Part shown: positions 11,763 through 22,037 of the stretch, one piece after another | Position numbering within the stretch: position 1 is the stretch's first letter | How the letters are laid out: each line of letters starts with the position of its first letter | DNA from: Microbotryomycetes sp. JL201 | Taxonomy: Eukaryota; Basidiomycota; Microbotryomycetes | Assembly (NCBI GenBank): GCA_033819885.1 | Contig: JAQYUZ010000067.1 | Span: 1 to 55,317 of the forward strand | Direction of reading: 5' to 3' | Length of the DNA stretch: 55,317 bases | The notes under the pieces: generated by a model | Database searches by the model: none | The model's input: only the letters and a program-made list of their open reading frames with translations | What the model was told of the DNA's origin: nothing | Program-made: the position numbers and the translations under genes

Positions 11763-13115
11763 ATGCCGCTCGAACAGCTGTCGTCGAGTGCGACGTTCGG
11801 GGGCAAAATTGTCAAGTACAAGCATGCCTCGAGCCAGTCTCTGGGCGGATTGGCCGCCCAATTCAATGTGTTTTTGCCAAAAGAGAGCAACAGCGGGCCG
11901 GTGCCGTCAGTCACAGCCACCGCCACAGCATACACAGGCCGAGGCACTGAGAAGTTTGCCTTTGCAGTGTCCTGTACTACCTCGCTGGCCTGACATGCAA
12001 CGAGGACACGGCGTGAGCATTGCATTCCTGACTTCGCTCGAGCTCGGCTAAACGAATTCGACGACGACGGAACTTGACAGGGCGTGGAAAGGTGGATTCA
12101 TCAGGGACGCAGCAGAGCATGGTCAGCCTCGCTATCTTGCCATCTAACCTGTACGTAAACTGACCCGGCCCACGAAAATCCCAGGCATTGCGCTCGTGTT
12201 TCCGGACACTTCACCTCGGGGCGCCGGCATCGAGGGCGAGGACGACGACTGGGACTTTGGCACTGGCGCAGGCTTCTACGTCAACGCGACAGCAGACAAG
12301 TACAAAAAGCACTACAACATGTGAGCACGAGTCCTTGCCGAATTGCCTCTCACTTTCTGACATCAAGGATCGACTGGCTGCAGGGCAAGCTGACGTGATG
12401 AACCGCCGTATATAAAGCACTCATCATTGCGTCATATTCAGTACGACTTTGTCGTCAGCGAGTTGCCGGGCCTGCTGTCAGAGCTCCCGATCGATTCTTC
12501 AAGAGCGTCCATCTTCGGTGCGTCGCGTTTGCACGATTCCCACAAAGTCGCCGTCTGACTCAAAGGTTCTCAGGACACTCTATGGGTGGCCACGGCGCCT
12601 TGATGATCTACCTCAAGAACCTTGACAAGTACAAATCAGCCTCTGGCTTTGCTCCTATCGCCAACCCTACCCATGCACCTTGGGGAGACAAGGCATTCAA
12701 AGGTTATTTGAGCGGTGGAGTCGAGGAAGGAAAGCAATACGACGCCACGGAGCTGATTCGACAGGCAAAGGGCAAGAACGTCAACATTATGGTTGACGTC
12801 GGCACGGGTGACCAATTCTACCAGCAGAAGCAGCGTGAGTGACGAGTTTGTTCGACAATCTGCAGCTATAGCTGATATATCTGGCGGCCGCGATCAGTCT
12901 TGCCCGAGAACTTTATCGCAGCCAGGGACGAGGCCGGATTTTCAGACTCGCAAGTCAAGGTCAATTTGCACGAGAACTACGATCACTCGTATTATTTCAT
13001 TTCGACGTTTGCGCCTGGTGCGTCACACTTGTACCTCGTTCTATCCTGATACGCAGCTGATTAATTCCGGCTGACAGCACACGTCAAGTACCACGCAAAG
13101 TTCCTCAAGGCGTAA
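11763..13115 (+). CDS. S-formylglutathione hydrolase (esterase D family)
   Basis: This hydrolyses S-formylglutathione to formate and glutathione in the cytosol, the last step of glutathione-dependent formaldehyde oxidation. It is an alpha/beta hydrolase with the nucleophile elbow GHSMGGHGA, the conserved [13 protein letters not shown] segment, the [10 protein letters not shown] loop, and the late DHSYYF histidine region. Exons are 11763-11905, 11968-12012, 12081-12121, 12185-12320, 12442-12517, 12574-12834, 12898-13017 and 13078-13115. All junctions are in phase except the 121-bp gap 12321-12441, where one extra base (G) is required to read YNMYDF. A single-nucleotide exon at 12384 would supply it (see findings). 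The expected product is 286 aa, normal for the family. Neighbouring GFA genes act on the same glutathione-formaldehyde chemistry. Confidence 0.92.
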
Positions 13116-13233
13116 AAAAAGCATCGACTTGTTGCAATAGATCTGGTCTTGCCATCTTTGCCGACTGACCTTTAGGAGTCTTGACAAATTGTCCGCGGCC
13201 GCTTTATCGATATACCCAACAGCCTCAAGTGCA

Positions 13234-14001
13234 AGAAGCGGCAAATAGGGCTCCTCCCTCGCCGATCAACCGACCCGAAACAAACCATCGCGCCACAAAA
13301 CCCAACGAAACGGGGACGACAGCTATTGCAAAGACAGAGCTTGCCTTGCTGACCGATCTTGGCGTAAAAGAATTCCTAGGCCGGAATTCGGGCATTGGCA
13401 GTTGGTTCGAGACGAGTAAAGGTCGAGATTTTACAAACGGACACAGTTGGTGTGGTGTGCTCTCAGATTGGTTCAATATGCTGTACGCTGACCTTGTATG
13501 TATTGTCAGGATATCCCTATGACGCGAGTCGGGATGATTGCCTTCGTGAAGCTGAAGACGGATACTTGGTGTTCTGAAGGACTCCCTACCACTGTTTACG
13601 CCCGCTGTCAAGCGCATGATGTCAAACTATGGCAACGACTATGTAAAAGCAATGACGGTGTTTGATGGTCTCGAAGCTCGCTTTTTTATTTCACCGCTGG
13701 ACATGCTCAGGACAGAGACAAATTATCAAAAAGAGGCGGAAAGGTCGGATAAAAGAAATTTCGTGTTCATTGGAGACGGATTTGCGGAGGAATGGGTAAA
13801 GACGCCTGGCAGTGTCGACATTGTCAAGCAGAGCGTGAGCGTTGGCGCATTCAAGGCGGAAGAAAGCAGCACTGACGACGACTTTAGTTTCAGCAAATGT
13901 TTGGTAAAGCCACAGAGGACAAGAATGACGTTATTTTGGATCTCGAGTGGGAACTGACGGGACGGAGGAACGAAAAGCTTACTTTCGAGGTCTGTCGATA
14001 A
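13234..14001 (+). pseudogene. Double-psi-barrel (expansin/RlpA-like) gene, 5'-deleted copy
   Basis: Left copy of the barrel gene that is complete at 15234-16369. The barrel region is intact: LLTDLGVKEFL, GIGSWFET, WCGYPYD, GLEARFF, then IGDGFAEEWVKTPGS. It ends MFGKATEDKNDV and LTGRRNEK before the stop at 13999-14001. Exons about 13234-13452, 13510-13523, 13580-13834 and 13894-14001 keep their splice sites, including a GC-AG intron at 13524-13579 shared with the other copy. What is missing is the start codon, the cytosolic basic stretch, the membrane anchor and the stalk, all removed by a ~370-bp deletion. No in-frame ATG precedes the body. It is therefore probably non-functional unless transcribed from a new upstream start. 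The rest of the frame is undamaged, which suggests recent loss or repair by its sister copy. Confidence 0.75.
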
Positions 14002-14021
14002 CCTTTCATTGTTGTACGCAG

Positions 14022-14613
14022 TCACTCTGGCATCTTTTGAACTTGATCGGCACCGGGAATTGAGCCCAGTCCGGACCACCTGTCCTTGACGAACAACTCG
14101 CTCGCAAATTTCAACTTGTCGGAACCATCGAGCCAGCCGGTCTGCAGGGCAAAGCTGTCTCCGAACGAAGACATCTTGTGGTATAGAGCGCATCCGCAGT
14201 TGCCACAAAAGCCACGAGTCACTGTTCGTCCCGAATCTCAGCGATAGGAGTGGCGAACCAGCCACGGCACATGTGCATACGCACCAGTAGCACCAGAGGC
14301 AGCCGCAGACTGATACTCTTTGATCGGACCGTCAAACTTGGCGTCGTCGAACTTGACCAAAAAATTGGTCGAGAATGCAGAACCAGACGTGCGTTGACAG
14401 TCAGTGCCTGCAAGTGCGAGTCAGCTGCAAAGATAAAAGGTCATAAAGGATCATGTACAGTGGCACGCAATCTGGGCGTCGTGGTCAGAAGAAACTTTGA
14501 CAGTTGACTGTCCGCACAAGCACGATCCTATGGCCGTAGGGTGCGTCAGCTCGCTGTTTCCAACTGTAAGATTGGCATTGCAAGGGGTGTATTGACATAC
14601 CAGTGTGAGGCAT
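14022..14613 (-). CDS. GFA-family glutathione-dependent formaldehyde-activating enzyme, copy A
   Basis: A small zinc protein of the GFA/CENP-V fold. This family is named for speeding the condensation of formaldehyde with glutathione, although that activity is debated for several members. Four exons join in frame: 14613-14601, 14527-14459, 14407-14285 and 14221-14022. The start is MPHTGSCLCG, reached after a 13-nt first exon. Metal ligands are visible as CLCG, then HCTDC, then CGNCGC. The end is IPGADQVQKMPE. The stop lies 20 bp from the stop of the facing barrel gene, so the pair is tail to tail. A second copy lies at 16390-16981. Proximity to S-formylglutathione hydrolase supports a role in formaldehyde handling. 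Confidence 0.85.
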
Positions 14614-15233
14614 CGTCGAGTGCTGGTCGGGGTGTGTGTCTCAATTCAAGAGGAAGAGACAGAGATGCAATATTGCCTGTCATATCACCGAGCGACCGAG
14701 CTCTTTCGGCCCCACAGTGCGGCGTTTTACCAGGTTCGGGGCTGGGCACGTCTTCGAGGACGCTTGTGGGGTATACGCTCTGGTCTGGTGAATGCTCCAT
14801 CACATGTTGGAAAGCGTGTTATAACCGTCCGTATGATCTCGAGCATGCAAGCGGCCTGCTGCGCAACTTCACATTTTCCTCAAAAGGGCCAGCACACACC
14901 ATCATTCACGCAGAAACTCACGCCGGGATGTCTGTAGCTTCATATGCGAGGAATTGAGGGGAGTGCGAGGTTGGCAGGGCCAATTGAGTCGGACATAGTC
15001 ACGTGACTTTTCCGGTTCGACATGTGTAGGACTGCAGAAGCGATGATTCAGAAATGTATGGACGTCAAGTACTACGCAAAATCTTTCAAGGCACAAGAAA
15101 ATACAACAACCTCGACATGTTGCAATAGATGTGGTTTTGTCATCTTCGCCGACGGACCTTCAGGAGTCTTGACAAACTGTCCGCGGCCGCTTTGTTGATA
15201 TACCCAACAGCTCGCGTCGATACCGGTTTGTTT
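14614..15233. other. Spacer between the two duplicated blocks
   Basis: About 400 bp (14640-15050) with no recognisable gene, followed by the start of the right duplicate from about 15055. It includes the upstream region of GFA copy A and of the complete barrel gene. A CCGCGGCCGC motif at about 15180 is shared with the left copy at about 13193. Confidence 0.5.
15055..15100 (+). pseudogene. Relic of the last SFGH exon
   Basis: The sequence ACGTCAAGTACTACGCAAAA matches the last exon of SFGH at 13079-13115 (ACGTCAAGTACCACGCAAAG) and continues with similar flanking DNA. No SFGH sequence precedes it, so the duplication began inside the hydrolase gene and carried only its tail. The stop codon of the parent is changed in this copy. 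Confidence 0.75.
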
Positions 15234-16369
15234 ATGTCGCATTATCGCAGCGTACTCAATGCGTCAGACGAATCTGACCACTCGAATCGTCTCGTTCAAA
15301 GACGAAGAACGAAGCATTTGCGTAAACGACGGCAAAGTTTTGGCGTTGTCGTCGTAGTCGCGGTCGTGCTCATCGTCGTCTTGACCTTGATTGCACTGGC
15401 TTTCCTCTCAGGCAACACTTTTGGTCTGACTGACGAGTTGGAGACGAACAGCACGTTGGACAAGGCGGAGGCATTGGATGCGGCTTCAGCTTCGAGTACA
15501 AGCGCGAAGCAAAAGGATGTCGTCACCACATTGAGTAAATTGCCAGCAAATGACGCTCCGACTCATCCAACGACCGCTCAAGTGCAAGAAACGGCGAATA
15601 GGGCTCCTCCCTCGCCGATCAACCGACCCGAAACAAACCATCGCTCCACAAAACCCAACGAAACGGGGACGACAGCTATTGCAAAGACAGAGCTTGCCTT
15701 GCTGACCGATCTTGGCGTAAAAGAATTCCTAGGCCGGAATTCGGGCATTGGCAGTTGGTTCGAGACGAATAACGGTCGAGATTTTACAAACGGAAACAGC
15801 TGGTGTGGTGTGTTGACAGGGTCATGAGCTTCGAGCTGCACGTTTGCGCGCTGACCTTTGAAAACCTGACAGGATGTCCCTACGACGCGAGTCCACCTCA
15901 CGTCCTTTCCGAAGTGGAAATATTGAGACCTAAGCTTTCTGCAGGATTCACTGCCGCTTTTCGCTCCGGCTGTCAAGCGCATGCTTTTAAATTTTGACAA
16001 CGATTACAGGAAAGCAGCGATGGCATATTGCGGTCTCGAAGCTCGATTCTTCGTTTCGCCGAACGGACATGTTCAGGACAAGGATAAATCGTCAGAAGAG
16101 AGGCGAAAGGGCAGGACAAGAGAGGTCTTGTTGTTCATTGGAGACGGATTTGCAGAGGAATGGGTCAAGACGCCTGGCAGTGTCGACATTGTCAAGCAGA
16201 GCGTGAGCGTTGGCGCATTCAAGGCGGAAGAAAGCAGCACTGACGACGACTTTAGTTTCAGCAAATGTTTGGTAAAGCCACAGAGGACAAGAATGACGTT
16301 ATTCTGGATCTCGAGTGGGAACTGACGGGACGGAGGAACGAAAAGTTTACTTTCGAGGTCTGTCGATAA
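15234..16369 (+). CDS. Membrane-anchored double-psi-beta-barrel (expansin/RlpA-like) protein
   Basis: Exons 15234-15807, 15873-15886, 15945-16202 and 16262-16369 join to 317 aa. The N-terminus is basic (RRRTKHLRKRRQS), followed by one hydrophobic helix (FGVVVVVAVVLIVVLTLIAL) and a low-complexity stalk. This is a type II anchor that would place the barrel outside or in the secretory lumen. The barrel carries GIGSWFET, WCGCPYD, YCGLEARFF, IGDGFAEEWVKTPGS and LTGRRNEK, matching the RlpA-like/expansin-related proteins common in basidiomycetes. The second intron, 15887-15944, is GC-AG (GCGAGT donor) and gives the family segment PYDDSLPLFAP. Such proteins are thought to bind cell-wall polysaccharide. 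No enzymatic activity can be read from the sequence. An upstream ATG at 15129 is in frame but lies in duplicated spacer, so 15234 is preferred. Confidence 0.75.
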
Positions 16370-16389
16370 CCTTTCATTGTTGTACGCAA

Positions 16390-16981
16390 TCACTCTGGCA
16401 TCTTTTGAACTTGATCGGCACCGGGAATCGATCCCAGTCCGGACCACCTGTCTTTGACGAACAACTCGCTCGCAAATTTCAACTTGTCGGAACCATCGAG
16501 CCAGCCGGTCTGCAGGGCAAAACTGTCTCCGAACGTAGGCGTCTTGTGATAGAGAGCACATCCACAGTTGCCACAGAAGCCACGGGTCACTGTGTGTCTT
16601 GAGTATCAGCGATGGGTGGCGACAGACCGCTGGCGGCGCACACGAACACGCACCAGTGGCGCCCGAGGCAGCTTTCGACTGATACTCTTTGATCGGGCCA
16701 TCAAACTTTGCGTCGTCGAGCTTGACGAGAAAGTTGGTTGAGAACGCAGAGCCAGACGTGCGTTGGCAATCAGTACCTGCAATGGCCATTCAGCTGACAA
16801 GACAGCGGAGGATGCAGAATCACATACAATGGCACGCGATATGGGCGTCATGGTCAGTCGAGACTTTGACAGTCGACTGTCCGCACAAGCATGATCCTGT
16901 GACAGAAGATGCCGTGAGCTTGGTGCACCTGATTACAAGAGTGGTGCTGCGAGGAGGAATGGGCATACCGGTATGTGGCAT
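16390..16981 (-). CDS. GFA-family glutathione-dependent formaldehyde-activating enzyme, copy B
   Basis: Tandem paralogue of the gene at 14022-14613, with the same four-exon structure. It has a 13-nt first exon (16981-16969, MPHTG), then SCLCGQSTVKV, HCTDCQRTSGSAF, CGNCGCALYHK and the identical C-terminus IPGADQVQKMPE. Zinc ligands are conserved, so both copies look active. The final exon is nearly identical to copy A over its first 140 bp, while earlier exons and introns differ by 10-20%. That pattern fits gene conversion. It faces the intact barrel gene across 20 bp. The upstream open frame to 17158 is 5' flank, because the spliced start MPHTG has the family N-terminus. Confidence 0.85.
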
Positions 16982-17557
16982 GTTCAAGGGCTCGTCAAGG
17001 AAGGGTGCTCGCTGAGAAGGAGGGAGAGGGAAGGAATCGGGGAGTATGTCATCAAGGTGCCCGAGCCCCTTGGGCCCCACACCGATCGGCCTTTTGACAA
17101 ATTCGATGCCCCTGATTTCACCAAGAGCAGTGGTATGCGGATGCTCACAAAAGCTCACGAAACCTCAATCGTTTACTTCCGATTTCTTTGGCTGCCTGCG
17201 TGCTCTTGCGCAAGGCGAACGGCAAGCCCGCGGTGGAGCCCGCAGAGTTTCTTGCTTTGTCAACAGAAGAGGCCGATACCCATTCTCAAAGTCAAATCAT
17301 ATGGCTGAGGCGATATGGGTGCTACTCATGTATTAGACCGGAGAACCAACGAGGAAGGCGCTTCGAGCTGGATAGATTGAATCACGTGACCTTGTCATCG
17401 GGATCGGCGATGGGCTTCCATTTGCAGTGATGTAATCGGCCAATGATAGCATGAGTGAATGAAGGATTGAATTTTTTGTTAGCTGACTAAGGAAGCTGAC
17501 TCGCGGTGCCGAGCTCTCGCCTTGGCCTCCTGACAAGCAAACGAATGGCAAGAGAAC
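16982..17557. other. Divergent region between GFA copy B and phytochrome
   Basis: About 575 bp upstream of both genes. It contains no long open frame with recognisable protein similarity. It should hold both promoters. No specific operator is supported. Confidence 0.4.
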
Positions 17558-20500
17558 ATGGCGCATCACAACGACGGCACTCGTGTCAATCAGCTGGATG
17601 AGCAGCCTCAGCCAGTATCGCCAAGTTCCAGAGTGTTTCCTGCAGCGAGTTTGCGTCGCAAGCCGAGCGGCGAAACGGCCGCATCGCAAATCGAAAGTCG
17701 TTCAAGTGACGCCAGTGTCTCCCCTAACGGACCCAAAAAGCTTGCCGACCCACGACCGAGCCCATCCAAACCCGCATGGACCGCATGTGCGCCTCCGACG
17801 ACGGCCCAGCTGCCCCGACGGCCGTCCCTTGACCCATTGCAGCCGTCCAACTTGGCCAATCCGACAATCAGCCACATGGAGGGCCTCCCACGCATTGCCA
17901 GCCTGCCCGCATCCGCCCCGAGCTTAGAACAGCCGGTGACGACAGCGCAGCCGTCGCTGCTGATCACTCGGCCCCATACTTACCACTCTGTGCATTGTGA
18001 CAACCCGAATGTTCACTACGTGGTAACGGGAACTAAAGGGGACCTAATCAACTGTCAAGACGAGGTGATTATGCCCTCGGACTTTGCAAAGATTGTCTGC
18101 TGATTCGTCGCACATCACAGCCTATACATACTCCGGGCGCCATTCAGAGTTACGGAGTAATGATCGTGTTTGAAGACACAATCGATGGCAGGCTCATTGT
18201 GCACCAAGTGTCAGAGGTTGGTCCTCTTTGCCCTCGTTCGCTCTGCACCTGTTACTGACTCGGTTGACTTCAGAATTCGGGCCCTGTCATAGGCATCGAC
18301 TGCGAGGAGCTCCTCACTTCAAATTCGCTGAGCGGAGTGTTTGCCGAAAACACCCTGCTCGACATTGCCGACGCCATAGACGAGTTCGACCATCTGCGTC
18401 GCCGCAGCGGAGAAGAATCGCTGCAGTTGCCGGTTGAATTTGACCTGATCACTCCCCGGGGTCAGGCACATGCCTCACTGCACCGGCCAGCGCATGAAGC
18501 CCGCCGATGCGTCCTCGAGCTCGAGCTAGTCGAAGATGAGCGGCAGCCCGCAACGCCTCCGCCTGACGGCTCTCCTGAGCTGGATCCTCTGGCAAAGGCG
18601 GCATCAGTTCTTCCCCAAAGCACCCTCGACGCGTCTACTTTGTCACTTCTGCAGCCTTTACTCAAACTTGAACAATGGAAGGCGAGCTATGCGCCTAATC
18701 CTCAGCGGAATTTGGATGCGCTCAGCCTTATGGCCGACGTCAATGAGCAGCTGTCCAAATGTGATGAGATCGAGCCTTTCCTGGCGGCAAGTTTCCACAC
18801 ATCGTGCATCCATTGAAAGCCTCGCTGAAATGGCTTCTGCAGCTGGTCGCGGCGCTCTTTCGCTCAGTCACCGGCTACACGCGTTCCATGGTCTATCAAT
18901 TCGATGAAGACTGGAACGGACAAGTCGTCGCTGAGCAAGTTGACCCCCGTGCTGTGGTCGATCTGTACAAAGGCCTCGTCTGGCCCGCGTCAGACATTCC
19001 AGCTCAAGCCAGAGAGCTCTACCAGCTCAACAAGATCCGTATTCTGTACGATTCGAGCGCGCCAGTGGCAAGGATGCGCTGCAGGACGAAAGACGAGGCA
19101 GAAACTCCGCTTGACATGACGCACTCGGTGCTCAGAGCCATGTCCCCGATTCACATTCAATATCTCAAAAACATGACAGTCAAGAGCAGCATGAGTGTCT
19201 CGATCAACGTTGGCAAGTGCTTGTGGGGCCTGGTTGCTTTGCATCAGCTTGGTTCGCGCCCACGTCGACCGTCAGCACCAGTCAGGCGACTTGTGAAAAT
19301 GATTGCTGATACGGTGTCGGTTAACCTCGAACGGATCCTGTTGCGGCGTAAACTATTGGCTCGTCAAGTCGTCAGCTTCTCGCTCGGTGCCGAACCGTCT
19401 GTCACGAATCAAGATCTTGACTTGCTCAGTCTTTTTCAAGCAGACTCTGGGGCTCTCGTCAGTGATGGTCGGACAAAGATCCTCGGTAGCGTCGACGACG
19501 CGTCCGAACTCATTGCTTTGGTCGATTTCTTGAAAGAAGAGCGCATCAAAGGCACGCTCTACACGCGAAACATTGCGAAGGACTTTCCTCAAATCCAGTT
19601 TGAGCATGGTTTTGACACCGTTGCGGGATTCTTGGCCATTCCCTTGTCGGGCTCAGACCTTGTCGTCTTTGCTCGGAAAGGCATGGATGAAGAGTTGAGC
19701 TGCTCACAATGTATGCCGAAATCGTTGTTGACGTTGTACTCACCACAGGGTGCACTGGGCCGGAAACCCGCATTACAAGACGCAAGATGGCAGCGAGCCA
19801 AGTCTCGAGCCTCGCAACAGCTTCAAAGTGAGAGACACAAAAAACAAAAACTCTCATCGGCCATATTCGCTGATATCCAGCCTACAGCTCTTCAAAGAAC
19901 TTGTGAGAGGTCGTTGCAGACCGTGGTCCGAGTTTGAGCTCGACCAAGCGCGGCTACTTGCCTCAGTCTACGGTTAGCTCGATCACATGCATCTCGTCAA
20001 AAGTATTCTCACTCGATGCCAATTTTTAGGTGTTTGGAAGAAGAAAACGCCGGCAGAGTCCGCCACTCGCTTGACCGCGCTCTTGCTCGAGAACGCCAGT
20101 CACGAAGCGCGCACGCCGCTCAACATCATCATCAATCATTTGGAGCACGCCCTTGAAGGCGACATTGCCCATCCCGATCTCAAAGAGACGTTACACCGCA
20201 GCGCCGCAGCATCAAAATCGCTGCTTGTCGCCATCAATGACTTGCTCGACTTGTCAAAAGCCGGTCCAATCAGGCACTTGACTGTCAATGAGCCGGTCAA
20301 CGCTCGCACATTCTTGCAAGACTTGACTGCCGTGTTCCGGTTCGAAGCAATTCGCAAGCACTTGTTGTTTGAGCTCGCAGAGGCCACCGACCGCGTCCCG
20401 GACGTGATCATCATCGACGCGACTCAGTTGCGCAAGATTGTGACAAGCTTGCTGGACAATGCCATCAAGTGCACCGATGCGGGCGCCGTCACTGTTCGGT

Positions 20501-21648
20501 TCGGTCTTGAAGGGCAAACTCCCCAGTCAAAGTCGGAAGGCGAGCCGCGACGGGTTTTCATTGAAGTCCGAGACACTGGACCAGGGATTCCTGCCAGACA
20601 GCTGGAGTCGTTGTATCGCCAGCTTGAAGAAGTTGACTCGGACGAGAATGACGAGCAAGAAGATTTGTCGATCGGTCTCGGTTTGGCCCTCGCGGCAAGG
20701 ACGGTCCGTGTGCTCGGTGGCCAGTTGAAACTCGAATCCGCGCCCGATGTCGGAACGACAGCGACAGTTTTTGTGCCATTGGTCGAGCCGACTGAACCAG
20801 GATTCCCGCCCTCGACAGCTTTGTGGCAAGAGCCCTTCAAATCGAGAAAGGCGCAGCGCAAGCTCTCTACCGTACGGTCAAACCCGCCGAGCCCTCCACA
20901 CCTTTCCGAAAGTGAGGCCGCTGCGGCTGCTCTTCCTGCGCCATCTCCTGCGCCACCTCCTGCGCCATCGTCTGCTTCTCATTCGTCTCCGGATGCGCAA
21001 CTGAGCCCTATGCTGTTCAAAGTCAAGGCGGAAAGGAGTCTTTCTGGTTCACACGCGACTCATGCGACGCCTACCCGATCTCAGACTCCAGTGCTTAACC
21101 GAAGTGTGTCCTTGCCCGTCTCAGCCGATCGCCTGCCATCTGTCGTAGTTCCTCCGATGCGCATTCTCGTCGTTGAAGTGAGCTCTTTACTCTTCTCGCA
21201 GCGAGATTTCCGCTGACGATCGTACCAGGACGATCCACTTTGCCGTCAAATCTTGGTCAAACGCCTCGAGCGAGACAGTCACGAAGTCTTCACGGCACAC
21301 CACGGTCTCGAGGCACTCGACATCATCGAGGATCACGATTTCGATATCGTTCTTATGGACATTCAGATGCCAGTTATGGACGGCCTTGAGGCGATCCGAC
21401 ACATCAGACATCGCGAGACGATGATGGCGTACAGCGATTCTCCAAGCAAGCACATGAACGGCCGGCTCCCCGTTTTGGCAGTTTCTGCGCACGTCGAGCA
21501 AGGCTGGAAAGACGTGTTGATGAAGAATGGATTTGACGGTCATGCGGACAAGCCTGTAGACGTGGGAAGGCTTCGCGTCATTTTGGCTGGAGTGCTAGAC
21601 GCTCAAATCAGGCACGATAATTTGCATCGGCGAGTTGGCCTCAGGTGA
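17558..21648 (+). CDS. Fungal phytochrome, hybrid histidine kinase
   Basis: A red/far-red light sensor of the fungal phytochrome class: PAS, GAF, PHY, histidine kinase and response regulator in one chain. Seven exons (17558-18064, 18121-18216, 18274-18786, 18843-19693, 19749-19972, 20030-21177, 21229-21648) join to 1252 aa. A ~140-residue Pro/Ser-rich N-terminus precedes the bilin-site segment CQDEPIHTPGAIQSYG; its cysteine is the expected biliverdin attachment site in this class. GAF has DIPAQARELY. PHY has VHWAGNPHYK and the tongue region. The kinase has the H-box SHEARTPLN, the N-box DNAIK, DTGPGIP and GLGLALA. The receiver has LMDIQMPVMDG with the phospho-Asp, and a conserved Lys in DKPV. 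Intron 18787-18842 has a GC donor (GCAAGT). The intron 19694-19748 was chosen by phase and conservation. All catalytic motifs are present, so it should be functional. Confidence 0.93.
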
Positions 21649-22037
21649 TCCATTTTTACGGCAAGCTGACTGTCGCTTGTACAGTCCAGGAAAATGGCGT
21701 GAAGGTGGATGGTTCTACGATGCGCCCGGCGTCCCCAGCGCTTGAAAATCAGATATCGGATCCGATATTGTATCTAGTGTATGGATTGTGCTGCAATTCG
21801 TCAGTCCTGCTTGATCATTGATGTACATGCACCGCAATCATCGTTTGACTCCTCAAGAGCAAGGTGCCCGCGGCCATCAGACCCTCAAGTATACACACTG
21901 GCTCACAGACAGGGCTTTCTAGTCAAGGGGCAGTGCAAAGCTTTGACTCATCGACTACACCTCTACATCATCGAGTCCTCGGTGTTTTGCTCAGCGCTGT
22001 GTCCGACTCCTCATTCCTCTCTGCTGCCCTCCAAACC
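21649..22037. other. Intergenic, phytochrome 3' flank
   Basis: About 390 bp between the phytochrome stop and the next ATG on the same strand. It would contain the phytochrome terminator and the promoter of the downstream unknown gene. No conserved motif was recognised. Confidence 0.4.

Larger units (their letters stand above)
13078..14613. repeat. Tandem duplication, left copy
   Basis: This block starts in the last exon of SFGH and runs through the barrel gene fragment and the first GFA gene. It is repeated at about 15055-16981 in the same order and orientation. The copies share the SFGH tail, the spacer with the CCGCGGCCGCTTT motif, the barrel exons and the GFA gene. Relative to the right copy it lacks about 370 bp, between CCCAACAGC at about 13223 and CTCAAGTGC at about 13231. 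Similarity is patchy: two stretches are about 97-99% identical and the rest is clearly diverged. Confidence 0.85.

Noticed and set aside
15129-15233. Upstream ATG at 15129 as the start of the intact barrel protein
   Set aside because: It lies in duplicated spacer that is non-coding in the left copy. The ATG at 15234 gives a normal type II membrane anchor.
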